Assembly (NCBI GenBank): GCA_017882885.1
Contig: JADGOQ010000080.1
Location: forward strand, 1 to 39,156
Reading direction: 5' to 3'
DNA length: 39,156 nucleotides
From: Actinomycetales bacterium
Lineage (GTDB): Bacteria; Actinomycetota; Actinomycetes; Actinomycetales; Actinomycetaceae
Position numbers and translations under genes: made by a program. Position 1 is the stretch's first letter, and every line of letters begins with the position of its first letter. The notes beneath the pieces are model-generated. The model worked only from the letters and a program-made list of their open reading frames with translations, made no database searches and was not told the DNA's origin. This document shows positions 24,037-32,174 of the stretch, in pieces.

Positions 24037-25110
24037 ATGAAGCTCCGCGAGGACGCCAAGTGGGGAGTTGTGGTGCCCACCTCCATTGGTGTGCGCATCA
24101 CTCCCGAGAACCGCCAGCCCGTGCACACCTCCCAGAACTTCTTCATGCAGGTCACGAGCGCCGAGACCAACGTGGCGAGTGTGGTCTCCTACCTTGGTGA
24201 ACCCACCAAGGTGCTCACCGCGTTCGTCGAGGGCTCGCCGATCTCCGCGCTGATCAAGTCCAACCTGCTCGCCCGCCACATGGCGTACGAGGGCCCGGAC
24301 CTCCCGCAGGGCGACGCCTGGGGCCTGCGCCACCAGTTCAACATCGCCGACTCCGGCTTCGGTGGCCGCGGCCCGCGCGTGTGGAACGACCGCTCCGGCG
24401 AGGTGGGCCGTGAGCTGTCCGTGGAGGACTTCGACCTGGACCGCATCTTCGGCGAGGAGGGGGTCAAGATCCTCCACATGTCCGGTGTGATCGCGGCACT
24501 GTCCCCGAAGACCTCGAATTTCTGCGTGGAACTGGCGAAGGCCGCGAAGAAGCACGGCACCGTCATCGCCATGGACCTCAACTACCGCGCGTCGTTCTGG
24601 AAGGGCCGCGAGGAGGAGCTGACCCAGGCATTCCATGACATCGCCGAGGTCTGCGACATCCTGTACGGCAACGAGGAGGACTTCCAGCTCTGCCTCGGTA
24701 TCGAGGGCCCGGAGGCCGGCGGCAAGTCCATCGACGAGAAGATCGAGGACTTCAAGGCCATGATCGGGCGCGTCGAGGCGGCCTATCCCGAGGCGAAGTA
24801 CATCGGCACCTCACTGCGTGAGGTCGTCTCCGCGAACCACCACAAGTGGGGCATGGTCCTGTGGGGCGAGGGCGAGTTCGTGGTCTGCCCGCTGCGCGAC
24901 ATTGACGTCATCGACCGCATCGGTGGCGGCGACGGCTCCGTGGGCGGCGTCCTGTGGGGCATCCTCAAGGGCTGGTCCGTGGAGCAGTGCGCGCAGTTCG
25001 GGTGGGCCACGGGCGCGCTCGCAGCCACCTCGATCCTGGACTACGGCGCACCCGCCGACGAGGAGCAGGTCTGGGCGATCTGGAAGGGCAACGCCCGCGT
25101 GAAGCGGTAG
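24037..25110 (+). CDS. PfkB-family sugar kinase, 2-keto-3-deoxygluconate kinase-like
   Basis: 357-residue PfkB-fold kinase. Segments TSAETNVASVVSYLGEPTKV, ILHMSGVIAALSP, VIAMDLNYRASFW and ILYGNEEDF match KdgK-type enzymes that phosphorylate 2-keto-3-deoxygluconate or a related acid. The anion-hole motif reads DRIGGGDGSVGG, the KdgK-like GGGD form in place of GAGD, with the usual A/T-F-x-x-G replaced by G-S-V-G. Ribosome site AGAGGAAAGG lies before ATG 24037. Codon bias is strong, suggesting high expression. There is no dehydratase or aldolase nearby, so the pathway is not fixed by context. A different keto-sugar is possible. Confidence 0.8.
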   Translation: MKLREDAKWGVVVPTSIGVRITPENRQPVHTSQNFFMQVTSAETNVASVVSYLGEPTKVLTAFVEGSPISALIKSNLLARHMAYEGPDLPQGDAWGLRHQFNIADSGFGGRGPRVWNDRSGEVGRELSVEDFDLDRIFGEEGVKILHMSGVIAALSPKTSNFCVELAKAAKKHGTVIAMDLNYRASFWKGREEELTQAFHDIAEVCDILYGNEEDFQLCLGIEGPEAGGKSIDEKIEDFKAMIGRVEAAYPEAKYIGTSLREVVSANHHKWGMVLWGEGEFVVCPLRDIDVIDRIGGGDGSVGGVLWGILKGWSVEQCAQFGWATGALAATSILDYGAPADEEQVWAIWKGNARVKR

Positions 25111-25250
25111 TTCGCGCGTCGAGGTCACCATCGGCGCCCGCACGATCGCGTGGGCGCCGTTGTGGTCCCCGGCGAATGGTGTGGCGCTCAACTTCGCACG
25201 TAATTCCAATTGGCGCGCGGCCCCCCGGTTCGCGCGCGGCCCCTCCCGGC

Positions 25251-25298
25251 TGGCAACCGATACGCTCCAGCAGTTGCCATCGGGTGTTGTATACCAAG
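25251..25298 (+). repeat. Dispersed palindromic element, copy D (left end)
   Basis: TGGCAACCGATACG (25251-25264), 8 bases, GTTGCCA (25273-25279), then TTGTATACCAAG, which aligns with the TTGTATCGCCAG of copy A at the same spacing. The right part of the element is diverged or replaced by the 20-bp palindrome at 25332-25377. GCGCGCGGCCCC occurs twice in the flank (near 25214 and 25231). Confidence 0.7.
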
Positions 25299-25331
25299 CC
25301 GTCGCCATTCGCCGAGGGGTGACTGGGACAG

Positions 25332-25377
25332 CGACGGGAAGATATACACGGCTTCGTCCGTGTATATCTTCCCGTCG
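25332..25377. repeat. Perfect 20-bp palindrome with 6-nt loop
   Basis: CGACGGGAAGATATACACGG (25332-25351) and its exact reverse complement (25358-25377), loop CTTCGT. It is AT-rich against its surroundings. It lies 222 bases after the KdgK-like stop and 54 bases before the MarR start. No T-tract follows, so it is not an ordinary terminator; it could replace the second hairpin of copy D. Confidence 0.9.
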
Positions 25378-25392
25378 TATCTCCAGCGCATG

Positions 25393-25424
25393 TGCTTAGC
25401 AAAGGTAATGAGATAAACTAAGCA
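25393..25424 (+). promoter_or_regulatory. Likely MarR operator overlapping the promoter
   Basis: TGCTTAG (25393-25399) and CTAAGCA (25418-25424) are perfect 7-bp inverted arms. The -10-like GATAAA (25412-25417) lies between and against the second arm. The ATG follows at 25431 without a Shine-Dalgarno site, so the transcript probably starts at or near the start codon. Confidence 0.55.
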
Positions 25425-25430
25425 ACTGCC

Positions 25431-25940
25431 ATGAACGATCCTGCCGCAGCATCCATGCACGCCCCGTCCGGCGCGACGGCGGCCCCTCTCGCCACTTCGA
25501 CGGCGACTCGCGCCGCGCCGCCGGGCCCCGCGCCGGACCTCGCCACCAACCTGCGGATCGCCACCCTGCGGCTCTCGCGCCGGCTCCGCAGCGAGAACGT
25601 CTCGGCGTGCACCGAGTCCCAGTATGGGGTGCTCGCGTGCCTCCATCACCTCGGCCCGATGAGCCCCGGCGACCTTGCCGAGCATGAGCGGGTCCAGGCT
25701 CCCTCGATGACGCGCACCGTGGCCGCGCTCGAGGAGGCCGGGCTCGTTGCGCGCTCGAAGCACCCCTCCGACGGCCGTCAGGTGGTCGTCACGCTGACGG
25801 ATGCGGGCCGCGACGTCGTGTGCGAGACGAAGCGGCGGCGCAACGCGTGGCTCAACAAGGGCTTGGCCAAGCTGACCCCCGAGGAGCGGGAGGTCGTCGG
25901 CCGGGCGGCCGAGATCCTGCGGCGGATGACCGACCAATGA
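25431..25940 (+). CDS. MarR-family transcriptional regulator
   Basis: 169-residue winged-helix regulator. The DNA-binding core runs from about 60 to 140: ESQYGVLACLHHLGPMSPGD, then HERVQAPSMTRTVAALEEAG (recognition helix) and the wing LVARSKHPSDGRQVVVTLTDAG. The first 35 residues are Ala/Pro/Thr-rich and probably flexible; ATG 25455 is a shorter option. It overlaps the MFS gene by 4 bases (ATGA), the common arrangement in which MarR represses its own drug exporter until a ligand is bound. The inverted repeat just upstream is the candidate site. Confidence 0.9.
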   Translation: MNDPAAASMHAPSGATAAPLATSTATRAAPPGPAPDLATNLRIATLRLSRRLRSENVSACTESQYGVLACLHHLGPMSPGDLAEHERVQAPSMTRTVAALEEAGLVARSKHPSDGRQVVVTLTDAGRDVVCETKRRRNAWLNKGLAKLTPEEREVVGRAAEILRRMTDQ

Positions 25941-27265
25941 GCCGCACCTTCGACTCCCTGCGCTACTTCAACTACCGCCTGTGGTTCATCGGCGCGCTCG
26001 TGGCGAACGTGGGCACGTGGATGCAGCGCGTGGCGCAGAGCTGGCTGGTCCTCACCGTGCTCACGGACAACGACGGCTCCGCGGTGGGCGTGGTCATCGG
26101 CCTGCAGTTCCTGCCGGTCCTGCTGTTCAGTCCTTACGCCGGCGTGCTCGCGGACCGGCTACCGCTGCGAAAGCTGCTCATCGCCACGCAGACCCTCCTC
26201 GGCGTGCTGGCGGGCGTGCTCGGCGCGATCGTCGTCGCGGGCGTGGCGGAACTCTGGCACGTCTACGTGTTCGCGTTCCTCCTCGGGGTGGTGGCCGCCT
26301 TCGACGCGCCCGCCCGGCAGACCTTCGTCGGCGAGATGGTGCCGCCGGAGTCGTTGCCGAACGCGGTGGGCCTCAACTCGACGTCGTTCAACATCGCACG
26401 CCTGCTGGGACCGGCGATCGCGGGATTCCTGATCGCCGCCGTCGGCACGGGCTGGGTGTTCGTGATCAACGCGGTCACGTTCGCCGCCACGATCATCAGC
26501 CTCGTGCTGATGCGCCAGGGCGAGCTGCAAGCGCTGCCGCACGCGCCCCGGGGGCGCGGCCAGGTGCGCGAGGGCCTCGCCTATGTGCGGGGACGCAGCG
26601 ACATCCTCGTGATCATGCTCGTGGTGAGCGTGGTGGGGGCCCTCGGCCTCAACTTCCAGCTCACCTCGGCGGTGATGGCCACCGAGGTGTTCGGCAAGGG
26701 CGCGGAGGACTACGGCATCCTGGGCTCGGTGCTGGCGATCGGATCGCTCACCGGGGCGCTTCTTGCCGCCCGGCGCAAGCACCCGCGGGTGCGGATCGTG
26801 ATCGCGGCGGCCTTCGCGTTCGGGATAGCCTCCGGGTTGATGGCGCTGGCGCCCACGTGGGAGCTGTATGCCCTGAGCTGCGTGTTGGTGGGGTTGACGT
26901 CGCTGACCATGATGACCTCCGCCAACGCCACCGTGCAGATGACCACCGAGCCTGCGATGCGCGGCCGCGTGATGAGCCTCTACATGATGGTGTTCCTCGG
27001 GACGACGCCGATCGGCTCGCCACTGGTGGGGTGGGTGGCCGAGGCGTGGGGGCCGCGCTGGTCCGTGGGGGTGGGCGCGATCGCGTCGATCCTGGTGGCC
27101 GTGGTGGCCGCGCTCTGGGTGGGGCGGTCGTGGCAGGTGGAGGTGCGGTACTCCCTGCGCCGGCGGCCGTACGTGCGGGTCACGGGGCCGACCGAGCGGC
27201 ACGCGGCCGAGAAGGTGCGGGCCGACGGCGCCGCCGGCGGGGATCCGGGGCCGGTCGTGGCATAG
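25937..27265 (+). CDS. MFS exporter (DHA1/EntS-like)
   Basis: 442-residue major facilitator with 12 predicted membrane segments. The loop 2-3 motif is GVLADRLPLRKLL (about 67-79), the A-like motif of MFS drug-proton antiporters. FLLGVVAAFDAPARQTFVGE (about 115-134) and the segment PNAVGLNSTSFNIARLLGPA are typical of the MFS_3/EntS-like group of multidrug or siderophore exporters. A charged C-terminal tail of about 35 residues follows the last helix. Translationally coupled to the MarR gene. The substrate is unknown. Confidence 0.9.
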   Translation: MSRTFDSLRYFNYRLWFIGALVANVGTWMQRVAQSWLVLTVLTDNDGSAVGVVIGLQFLPVLLFSPYAGVLADRLPLRKLLIATQTLLGVLAGVLGAIVVAGVAELWHVYVFAFLLGVVAAFDAPARQTFVGEMVPPESLPNAVGLNSTSFNIARLLGPAIAGFLIAAVGTGWVFVINAVTFAATIISLVLMRQGELQALPHAPRGRGQVREGLAYVRGRSDILVIMLVVSVVGALGLNFQLTSAVMATEVFGKGAEDYGILGSVLAIGSLTGALLAARRKHPRVRIVIAAAFAFGIASGLMALAPTWELYALSCVLVGLTSLTMMTSANATVQMTTEPAMRGRVMSLYMMVFLGTTPIGSPLVGWVAEAWGPRWSVGVGAIASILVAVVAALWVGRSWQVEVRYSLRRRPYVRVTGPTERHAAEKVRADGAAGGDPGPVVA

Positions 27266-27329
27266 GGCGCGGCGCCCCTTGGAAGCCGTCGGCGCGCGTC
27301 CTCGTCGCTCCTGTGGGAGGCTCCTGCAC

Positions 27330-27769
27330 ATGGAACCACGCGCCTTCCAGGTGACCTTTGACGCCCACGACCCGGACGCCCTCGCCCACTTCTGGGCCGC
27401 GGCTCTCGGCTACGAGATCGACGCCCCGCCAGAGGGCTTCGACTCCTGGCCCGCCTTCCTCAAGGACCGCGGCGTGTGCCGGAGGAGGAGTGGAACAGCG
27501 CCTCCGCCCTCCACGATCCGAGCGGCAAGGGCCCCCGGCTCTACTTCCAGCGGGTGCCGGAGGCCAAGACCGCCAAGAACCGGGTGCACCTGGACATCCG
27601 TGCCGCCGTGGGCCTGCGCGGCGATGCGCGCATGGCCGCGCTCGAAGCCGAGTGTGCGCGACTCATCGCGCTGGGTGCCTCGCGTTTCCGCCGGTTCGAG
27701 CCGGACTGGAAGTCGGGCGGGTTCATCGTGATGCAGGACCCCGAGGGCAACGAGTTTTGCCTGGACTGA
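27330..27769 (+). pseudogene. VOC (glyoxalase-fold) protein interrupted by a 2-bp insertion
   Basis: First frame: MEPRAFQVTFDAHDPDALAH to FLKDRGV (27330-27476). Second frame, from about 27479: PEEEWNSASALHDPSGKGPR to the stop at 27767-27769. The break lies in GGCGTGTGCCGGAGG (27471-27485); removing one GT/TG dinucleotide restores DRGVPEEEWNSAS, the form expected in relatives. With that fix the protein would be about 146 residues, normal for the family. GGGAGG at 27315-27320 marks the start. It is either a real frameshift or an assembly error. VOC members include resistance and metabolic enzymes; this one's role is unknown. Confidence 0.8.
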
Positions 27770-27805
27770 CGACGACGCCGCGCGCCGGTCGACCTGTCCC
27801 GCTCG

Positions 27806-28198
27806 TCAGGCGGTCAAGCTGTCCAGCGCGGCCTGCAGCATCCCGCCGATGCGAACCGCCACCGGCTTCATGGCCTCGTTCCCGGTGAGCTGGTGCATCG
27901 TGGCGGGGTCGATCGCCTCGACGATGGTGGTGCCCTCGTCAACCGCGCGCACCACCACGTTGCACGGCAGTAACAGCCCGATCGATTCCTCCGCCTGCAG
28001 CGCCTGGTACGCGCTCGGCGGGTTGCACGCCCCGAGGATCACCTGCGGCTTGATGTCGACGTCCAGCTTCTTCTTGAGCGTGGCGGCCATGTCGATCTCG
28101 GTGAGGACGCCGAAGCCCTGCCCGGCGAGGGCTTCCCGGGTGGCCGCGAGGGTCACGTCGAAGGGCTTGGCGACCGTGGTGCTCAGGGCGTAACCCAT
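27806..28198 (-). CDS. DUF302 domain protein
   Basis: 130-residue DUF302 protein. Hallmarks are the FDVTLAATREALAGQGFGVL helix, the EIDMAATLKKKLDVD segment, the ILGACNPPSAYQAL stretch with the conserved Cys-Asn-Pro, and IGLLLPCNVVVRAV. Family members form small dimers of unknown function, sometimes tied to metal or sulfur metabolism. AGGAGG lies 6 nt before ATG 28198. It follows the FGGY kinase on the minus strand with a 28-base gap and may be transcribed with it. Confidence 0.9.
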   Translation of the reverse strand: MGYALSTTVAKPFDVTLAATREALAGQGFGVLTEIDMAATLKKKLDVDIKPQVILGACNPPSAYQALQAEESIGLLLPCNVVVRAVDEGTTIVEAIDPATMHQLTGNEAMKPVAVRIGGMLQAALDSLTA

Positions 28199-28226
28199 GG
28201 TGTTCCTCCTGTTTGGTGATGCCCCG

Positions 28227-29732
28227 TCACGGGAAGACCTCCGTGTAGAGGGCGAGGTAGCGCTGGTAGCGCCGGTTGTACTCGGCCACCCACCGCGAGT
28301 TGGGCACGATGAGTTCGCCGGCCTCGGGCTCCGCGCGCGCCACCGTGGGCGCGAGCGTGTCGAGGGCGAGCAGCGCGGTACCGCGCAGGGTGGACCGCTT
28401 CATGGTGATGGGGAAGACGGGCTTGTCCAGCACGCTCGCCACGACGGTCATCCAGTTCGGCATCAGCTGGGTGATCCCGCCCGCTGCGACGATCCGCTCC
28501 ACCCCGGGCGCCACGGTCTCGAGCTCCTCGACCACGCGGCGGTAGCTCATCGCAACGCCCTCCATGGCGCCGCGGTAGAAGGCGGAGACGTCGGTGTTCG
28601 AGGTGATCTCTGCGATGACGGCGCGCGCGTCGCCCCGCCAGCCCGTGGAGCGCTCGCCGGTCAGGAAGGGCAGCATCAGGGGCGACGCGTCGCGTGGCGG
28701 ACCGGCGAACCAGTCGTCGCGCGAGCCGCGGAAGGGGGGCGCCGTCAGGGCGTCCAGCCAGGACACCACGGCCCCGACGTCGTTCAGCGCGCCACCCACC
28801 ATCGAGCGGTCGGCGTCGATGCGGTAGCACCACAGCCCGGCCGGGATGTGGTCCGGGACTCCCGGGACCATCACGCGCAGGGCCCCCGACGTCGAGGCGG
28901 AGAACGCCATCTTGTGCTCGTCGAGCGCGCCCGAGCCGAGATTCGCGGCGAAGCCGTCCGGGATGGCCGCGAACCAGACCGCCCCGGCGAGGCCCGGCCA
29001 CCTCCTGGGGAGGCGCTTCGGGAGCTTGGTGAACGGATCGTCCGGATTGCGCGGCGGGGCGAACTGGTCCGGGCGGACGCCGATCCTGGTGAGGAGCTCG
29101 TCGTCCCACTCGCCGGTCCGGCGGTCGAGGAGGCCGCTCCAGGCGGCGGCGGAGACCGCCACACCCCGCACGCCCAGCAGGCGAAGGTAGATGTACTCGC
29201 CCAGTGACATCCAGGACCGCACGAGTTCGAACGTGTCCGGTTGGGTGTTCTGGATCCAACGCAGGCGTCCCGGCAGGTAGGAGGTGTGGAGGCGCGTCCC
29301 CGTGCGCTGCTGCAACTCCTCCTCGTCCAGCACCTTCCGCAGTTGCTCCACCTGGGGCGCGCTGCGTGAGTCCGCGTAGGTGTAGCAGGGGGTGACGGCG
29401 GCATGGTCCTCGTCCACCCCGATCAGCGAGGAGGCGAAGGTGTCCATGGCCACGCCCCTGATCAGGCCGGCGTACTGCGGCCCGGCGATGGCGTCCAGCA
29501 CGGCCGCCACCTCGTGGACGATCTGGTCGGGGCTGATCTCGGAGCGGCCCGCGGTGTTGCTCCGGAACGCGTGGTCCACCTTGATCCGGGTCTTGAGGAT
29601 CGGCCGGCCGGTGGCGTCGAAGAGGCCCCCGCGCGTGCCGGTGGACCCGACGTCGAGCGAGAGCACCAACGGCCCGACCGCCCTGTCGAGCGAGACTGCG
29701 AACGACTCAGCCATGAGCTGGTTCACAAGCAT
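28227..29732 (-). CDS. FGGY-family carbohydrate kinase
   Basis: 501-residue sugar kinase. The N-terminal phosphate-binding motif is LSLDVGSTGTRGGLFD (about 24-39), and the C-terminal nucleotide motif appears as VERIVAAGGITQLMPNWMTV (about 385-405). The DTFASSLIGVDEDHAAVTPC segment and YADSR are substrate-side features of xylulokinase or gluconate-kinase relatives. Neither sugar can be chosen from the sequence. The start is uncertain: ATG 29732 has TAGCCT at 29745-29750 as a possible -10 for a nearly leaderless mRNA; ATG 29714 is an alternative; neither has a Shine-Dalgarno site. IlvA lies upstream on the same strand with an 80-base gap. Confidence 0.85.
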   Translation of the reverse strand: MLVNQLMAESFAVSLDRAVGPLVLSLDVGSTGTRGGLFDATGRPILKTRIKVDHAFRSNTAGRSEISPDQIVHEVAAVLDAIAGPQYAGLIRGVAMDTFASSLIGVDEDHAAVTPCYTYADSRSAPQVEQLRKVLDEEELQQRTGTRLHTSYLPGRLRWIQNTQPDTFELVRSWMSLGEYIYLRLLGVRGVAVSAAAWSGLLDRRTGEWDDELLTRIGVRPDQFAPPRNPDDPFTKLPKRLPRRWPGLAGAVWFAAIPDGFAANLGSGALDEHKMAFSASTSGALRVMVPGVPDHIPAGLWCYRIDADRSMVGGALNDVGAVVSWLDALTAPPFRGSRDDWFAGPPRDASPLMLPFLTGERSTGWRGDARAVIAEITSNTDVSAFYRGAMEGVAMSYRRVVEELETVAPGVERIVAAGGITQLMPNWMTVVASVLDKPVFPITMKRSTLRGTALLALDTLAPTVARAEPEAGELIVPNSRWVAEYNRRYQRYLALYTEVFP

Positions 29733-29812
29733 CCATAATCCGACAGGCTAACGTGCGGCGCGGTGGTGCGCCGTGCCACCGGGCCGTTTGCGGCGCAGGA
29801 TCTGCGGTGCCC

Positions 29813-31099
29813 CTACAGGAGGAACTCGAAGATCGGCGAGTCCGGCGCCAGCTTCTCGATCTGCAGCGGGCTCGCGGCCATCCGGTGCAGGAGCCCGGGG
29901 AGCGAATCCGGGCGCGCGAGGTCCACGCCAACGAGCGCGGGGCCGGTCTCCCGGTTGTTCTTCTTCACGTACTCGAACAGCACGATGTCCTCGTCCTCCG
30001 TGAGCACGTCCTCGAGGAAGTGCCGCAGCGCGCCGGGCTGCTGCGGGAACGTCACCAGGAAGTAGTGCCGCAACCCCTCGTGCACCAGCGAGCGCTCGAG
30101 GATGTCCGCGTAGCGGGAGACGTCGTTGTTGCCGCCGGACACGATGCACACCACCGGCCCCTCCGGGGTGCGCGGCAGGTAACCGCGCAGTGCGGTGGAG
30201 GCCAGCGCCCCGGCCGGCTCCGCGATGATGCCATCGGTCTGGTACAGGTCCAGCATCTCGGAGCAGACCGCGCCCTCCGGCACGGCGACGACGTCGTCCA
30301 CCAGGTCCCGCACCACCGCGAACGGCACGCGCCCCACCTGGCGCACGGCGGCGCCGTCGACGAACCCGTCCACCTTCGCCAGCGCGACCGGCGCGCCGGC
30401 GTCGAGCGCGGCCCGCATCGACGCCGCCCCCGCGGGCTCCACCCCAATCACGTGCACGCCCGGGAAGCGGTGCTTGAACCACACCGCGACGCCGGCGATC
30501 AGCCCGCCGCCGCCCACCGGTACGAGGACCGTATCGACCGGTTCGCGCAGCTGCTCGCAGATCTCGTACGCCACGGTGCCCTGGCCTGCGACGATGCGGG
30601 CGTCGTCGAAAGGTGGCACGTACATCGCGCCCGACGACGCCGCGAAGGCCTGCGCCGCCGCCGACGTCTCGTCGAACACGGCACCCGTGATGACCTGCTC
30701 CACCCAGCGACCGCCGATGTCCTGGATGCGGGCGCGCTTCTGGCGCGGGGTGGTGGAGGGGAGGAAGACCTTGCCGCGGATCCGCAACTGGCGGCAGGCG
30801 AACGCGACGCCCTGGGCGTGGTTGCCGGCGGAGGCGCACACCACCCCGAGCGCGCGCTCGGCGGGGGTGAGGGAGGAGATCAGGTTGTAGGCGCCGCGGA
30901 CCTTGTACGAGCGGCCCACCTGCAGGTCCTCGCGCTTGAGGTACACCGGCTGCTGGAGCGCCGCGGACAGGCGCGGCGAGAGTTCGAGCGCGGTTTCACG
31001 GACGATCGGCTCGAGGTGCCGGGCAGCGGCGGCGACGTCGTCGGCGGTGACGGGGAGGGCCTTCGGCGGGACGGGTGGTGAGGTCGGCGGGCGGGGCAT
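29813..31099 (-). CDS. ilvA: Threonine ammonia-lyase
   Basis: 428-residue PLP enzyme converting threonine to 2-oxobutanoate, the first step toward isoleucine. The PLP lysine lies in SYKVRGAYNLIS (about residue 66), the phosphate-binding loop is VGGGGLIAG (about 198-206), and SAGNHAQGVAFACR precedes them. A single ACT-like C-terminal domain (about 340-428, LVTFPQQPGALRHFLEDVL) matches the shorter actinobacterial form. It is thus possibly feedback-regulated, but the short class is less sensitive than the two-ACT enzyme. ATG 31099 is preferred: CACAAT lies exactly 6 nt upstream (leaderless geometry); GTG 31105 is in frame. Confidence 0.92.
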   Translation of the reverse strand: MPRPPTSPPVPPKALPVTADDVAAAARHLEPIVRETALELSPRLSAALQQPVYLKREDLQVGRSYKVRGAYNLISSLTPAERALGVVCASAGNHAQGVAFACRQLRIRGKVFLPSTTPRQKRARIQDIGGRWVEQVITGAVFDETSAAAQAFAASSGAMYVPPFDDARIVAGQGTVAYEICEQLREPVDTVLVPVGGGGLIAGVAVWFKHRFPGVHVIGVEPAGAASMRAALDAGAPVALAKVDGFVDGAAVRQVGRVPFAVVRDLVDDVVAVPEGAVCSEMLDLYQTDGIIAEPAGALASTALRGYLPRTPEGPVVCIVSGGNNDVSRYADILERSLVHEGLRHYFLVTFPQQPGALRHFLEDVLTEDEDIVLFEYVKKNNRETGPALVGVDLARPDSLPGLLHRMAASPLQIEKLAPDSPIFEFLL

Positions 31100-31133
31100 G
31101 GGCACATTGTGGCACGCGGGGCGTTCGGGCCGA

Positions 31134-31157
31134 GATATAGGACTTTCGCCCTATGTC
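31134..31157 (+). promoter_or_regulatory. 24-bp imperfect palindrome, DosR-box-like
   Basis: GATATAGG (31134-31141) and CCTATGTC (31150-31157) pair with one mismatch around ACTTTCGC. The core AGGACTTTCGCCCTA resembles the GGGAC..TCCC-type DosR/DevR box. It lies 76 bases upstream of the small secreted gene and 35 bases upstream of ilvA on the other strand. I know the motif family, not a hit in this genome. Confidence 0.4.
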
Positions 31158-31232
31158 GGGCGGTCTACCTCAGCGAGCAGGATTCGGTCTCAACAGTCCA
31201 TCAGGGACGGGATGGCGTGGGAGGAGAAGGTC

Positions 31233-31607
31233 GTGGGTGTGCAGGAGCTTCGTTCCGGACGGTGGATCACCTGCGAGCGAGAGGGCGGAATCGCGCCGAG
31301 GAGATTCGTGGGTGCCGCGTTCGCGGCGGCGCTCATCGTGGGGGGCCTTGCCGCCCCGGCCAGCGCGGCCCCGGCCACAGCCGCTCAGAACGCTGCCAAC
31401 TCGGTTCCGGTAGTCATCAAGTGCGACACCGGCGCGCCCGTGCGTTCGCAGCGGGCCCTTGATGCGGAGCGGGCGCGGCTGATCGCGAAGGAGGAGGCGC
31501 TGGACGCGGCAGCGGGGCTGCAGGTGCGTTCGCAGCGTGCGCTCGCGGCGGAGTCCGCGCGGCTGACCGCGCAGGCGCAGGCCGCCGGGCTGCTGCAGAC
31601 CTGCTGA
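31233..31607 (+). CDS. Small secreted protein with internal repeat
   Basis: 124-residue exported protein that I do not recognise. A signal peptide is formed by PRRFVGAAFAAALIVGGLAA then PASAAPA (about 22-50), with cleavage probably after ASA. The mature part has VRSQRALDAERARL and VRSQRALAAESARL, two copies of one unit 27 residues apart, likely an amphipathic helix, and two cysteines (KCDTG and the final TC). GTG 31233 is chosen because GAGGAG lies 6 nt upstream; the ATG at 31212 is less likely. A DosR-like palindrome precedes it. Function unknown. Confidence 0.7.
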   Translation: MGVQELRSGRWITCEREGGIAPRRFVGAAFAAALIVGGLAAPASAAPATAAQNAANSVPVVIKCDTGAPVRSQRALDAERARLIAKEEALDAAAGLQVRSQRALAAESARLTAQAQAAGLLQTC

Positions 31608-31811
31608 TACCGGCAGGTCCTCGCGTTTGGAGCTCGGAACGCGACCTACGCGGCGGCGTTCCGGTCCGCGAGTTGGGACACGATGTGCTCGCCGATGCCC
31701 AGGGCGGACGTCGCGGCATGGGAAGGCGCGCTGCAAACCTGCAACTGGCGCGGCATCGCCCGCAGGAGGAAGTCCTCCACGGACTCGCCGGAGCGCGTGA
31801 GGGTCTGGGCG

Positions 31812-31843
31812 CGGATCCCTGCGGGTAGGGTCGCAGGGATCCG
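31812..31843. terminator. 12-bp perfect stem-loop between secreted gene and dodecin
   Basis: CGGATCCCTGCG (31812-31823) pairs exactly with CGCAGGGATCCG (31832-31843), loop GGTAGGGT. It lies 26 bases beyond the dodecin stop on the minus strand and 204 bases after the secreted gene on the plus strand, and it could end either. No T-tract. The rest of 31608-31869 holds no convincing gene. Confidence 0.5.
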
Positions 31844-31869
31844 GTGCTGTCCTGACGCCGCCTGATGGC

Positions 31870-32070
31870 CTACTTCAGGACGAAGGTGACCCTCATGTTC
31901 ACGCGGTACTCGACGATCGCGCCGGCCTCCACCACCACATGCTGTTCGCTGATCCAGGCGCCCTTGACCTGGTCGAGCGTCTGGCAGGCGCGGTCGATGC
32001 CCTGCTTGATGGCGTCCTCGAAGCTCACCGTCGAACTGCTGGAGATCTCGGTGACCTTGGCAACGGACAT
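31870..32070 (-). CDS. Dodecin
   Basis: 66-residue small flavin-binding protein that forms a dodecameric shell and stores flavins such as FMN, FAD or riboflavin. The sequence (MSVAKVTEISSSSTVSFEDA, then GAWISEQHVVVEAGAI and EYRVNMRVTFVLK) is complete, with the conserved Trp and the C-terminal strand of the family. AAGGAGG lies 6 nt before ATG 32070, a very strong site. It may buffer flavin; a link to the flavin operon at 15970-18775 is only thematic, as they are 13 kb apart. Confidence 0.93.
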   Translation of the reverse strand: MSVAKVTEISSSSTVSFEDAIKQGIDRACQTLDQVKGAWISEQHVVVEAGAIVEYRVNMRVTFVLK

Positions 32071-32174
32071 GTGGTCCTCCTTGCATCCGGTCCGCCGGCG
32101 GGTCTCGCCCGCGGACATCGTTCACTGTCCTTTTCAGGCTATGCCCCGCCCCGCCGTCGATAGGTGGAGGTAAT

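Noticed and set aside
2953-25377. CRISPR array
   Set aside because: The repeats are few, imperfect, palindromic and far apart, with no regular spacers or cas genes.
25431-27265. MarR and MFS pair as a novel system
   Set aside because: Overlapping MarR and MFS exporter genes are a common arrangement; only the upstream operator is worth noting.
31646-31865. Minus-strand open stretch downstream of dodecin (ending ...VSQLADRNAAA)
   Set aside because: No start codon with a ribosome site and no family I recognise. It could be a gene remnant, but that is not supportable.
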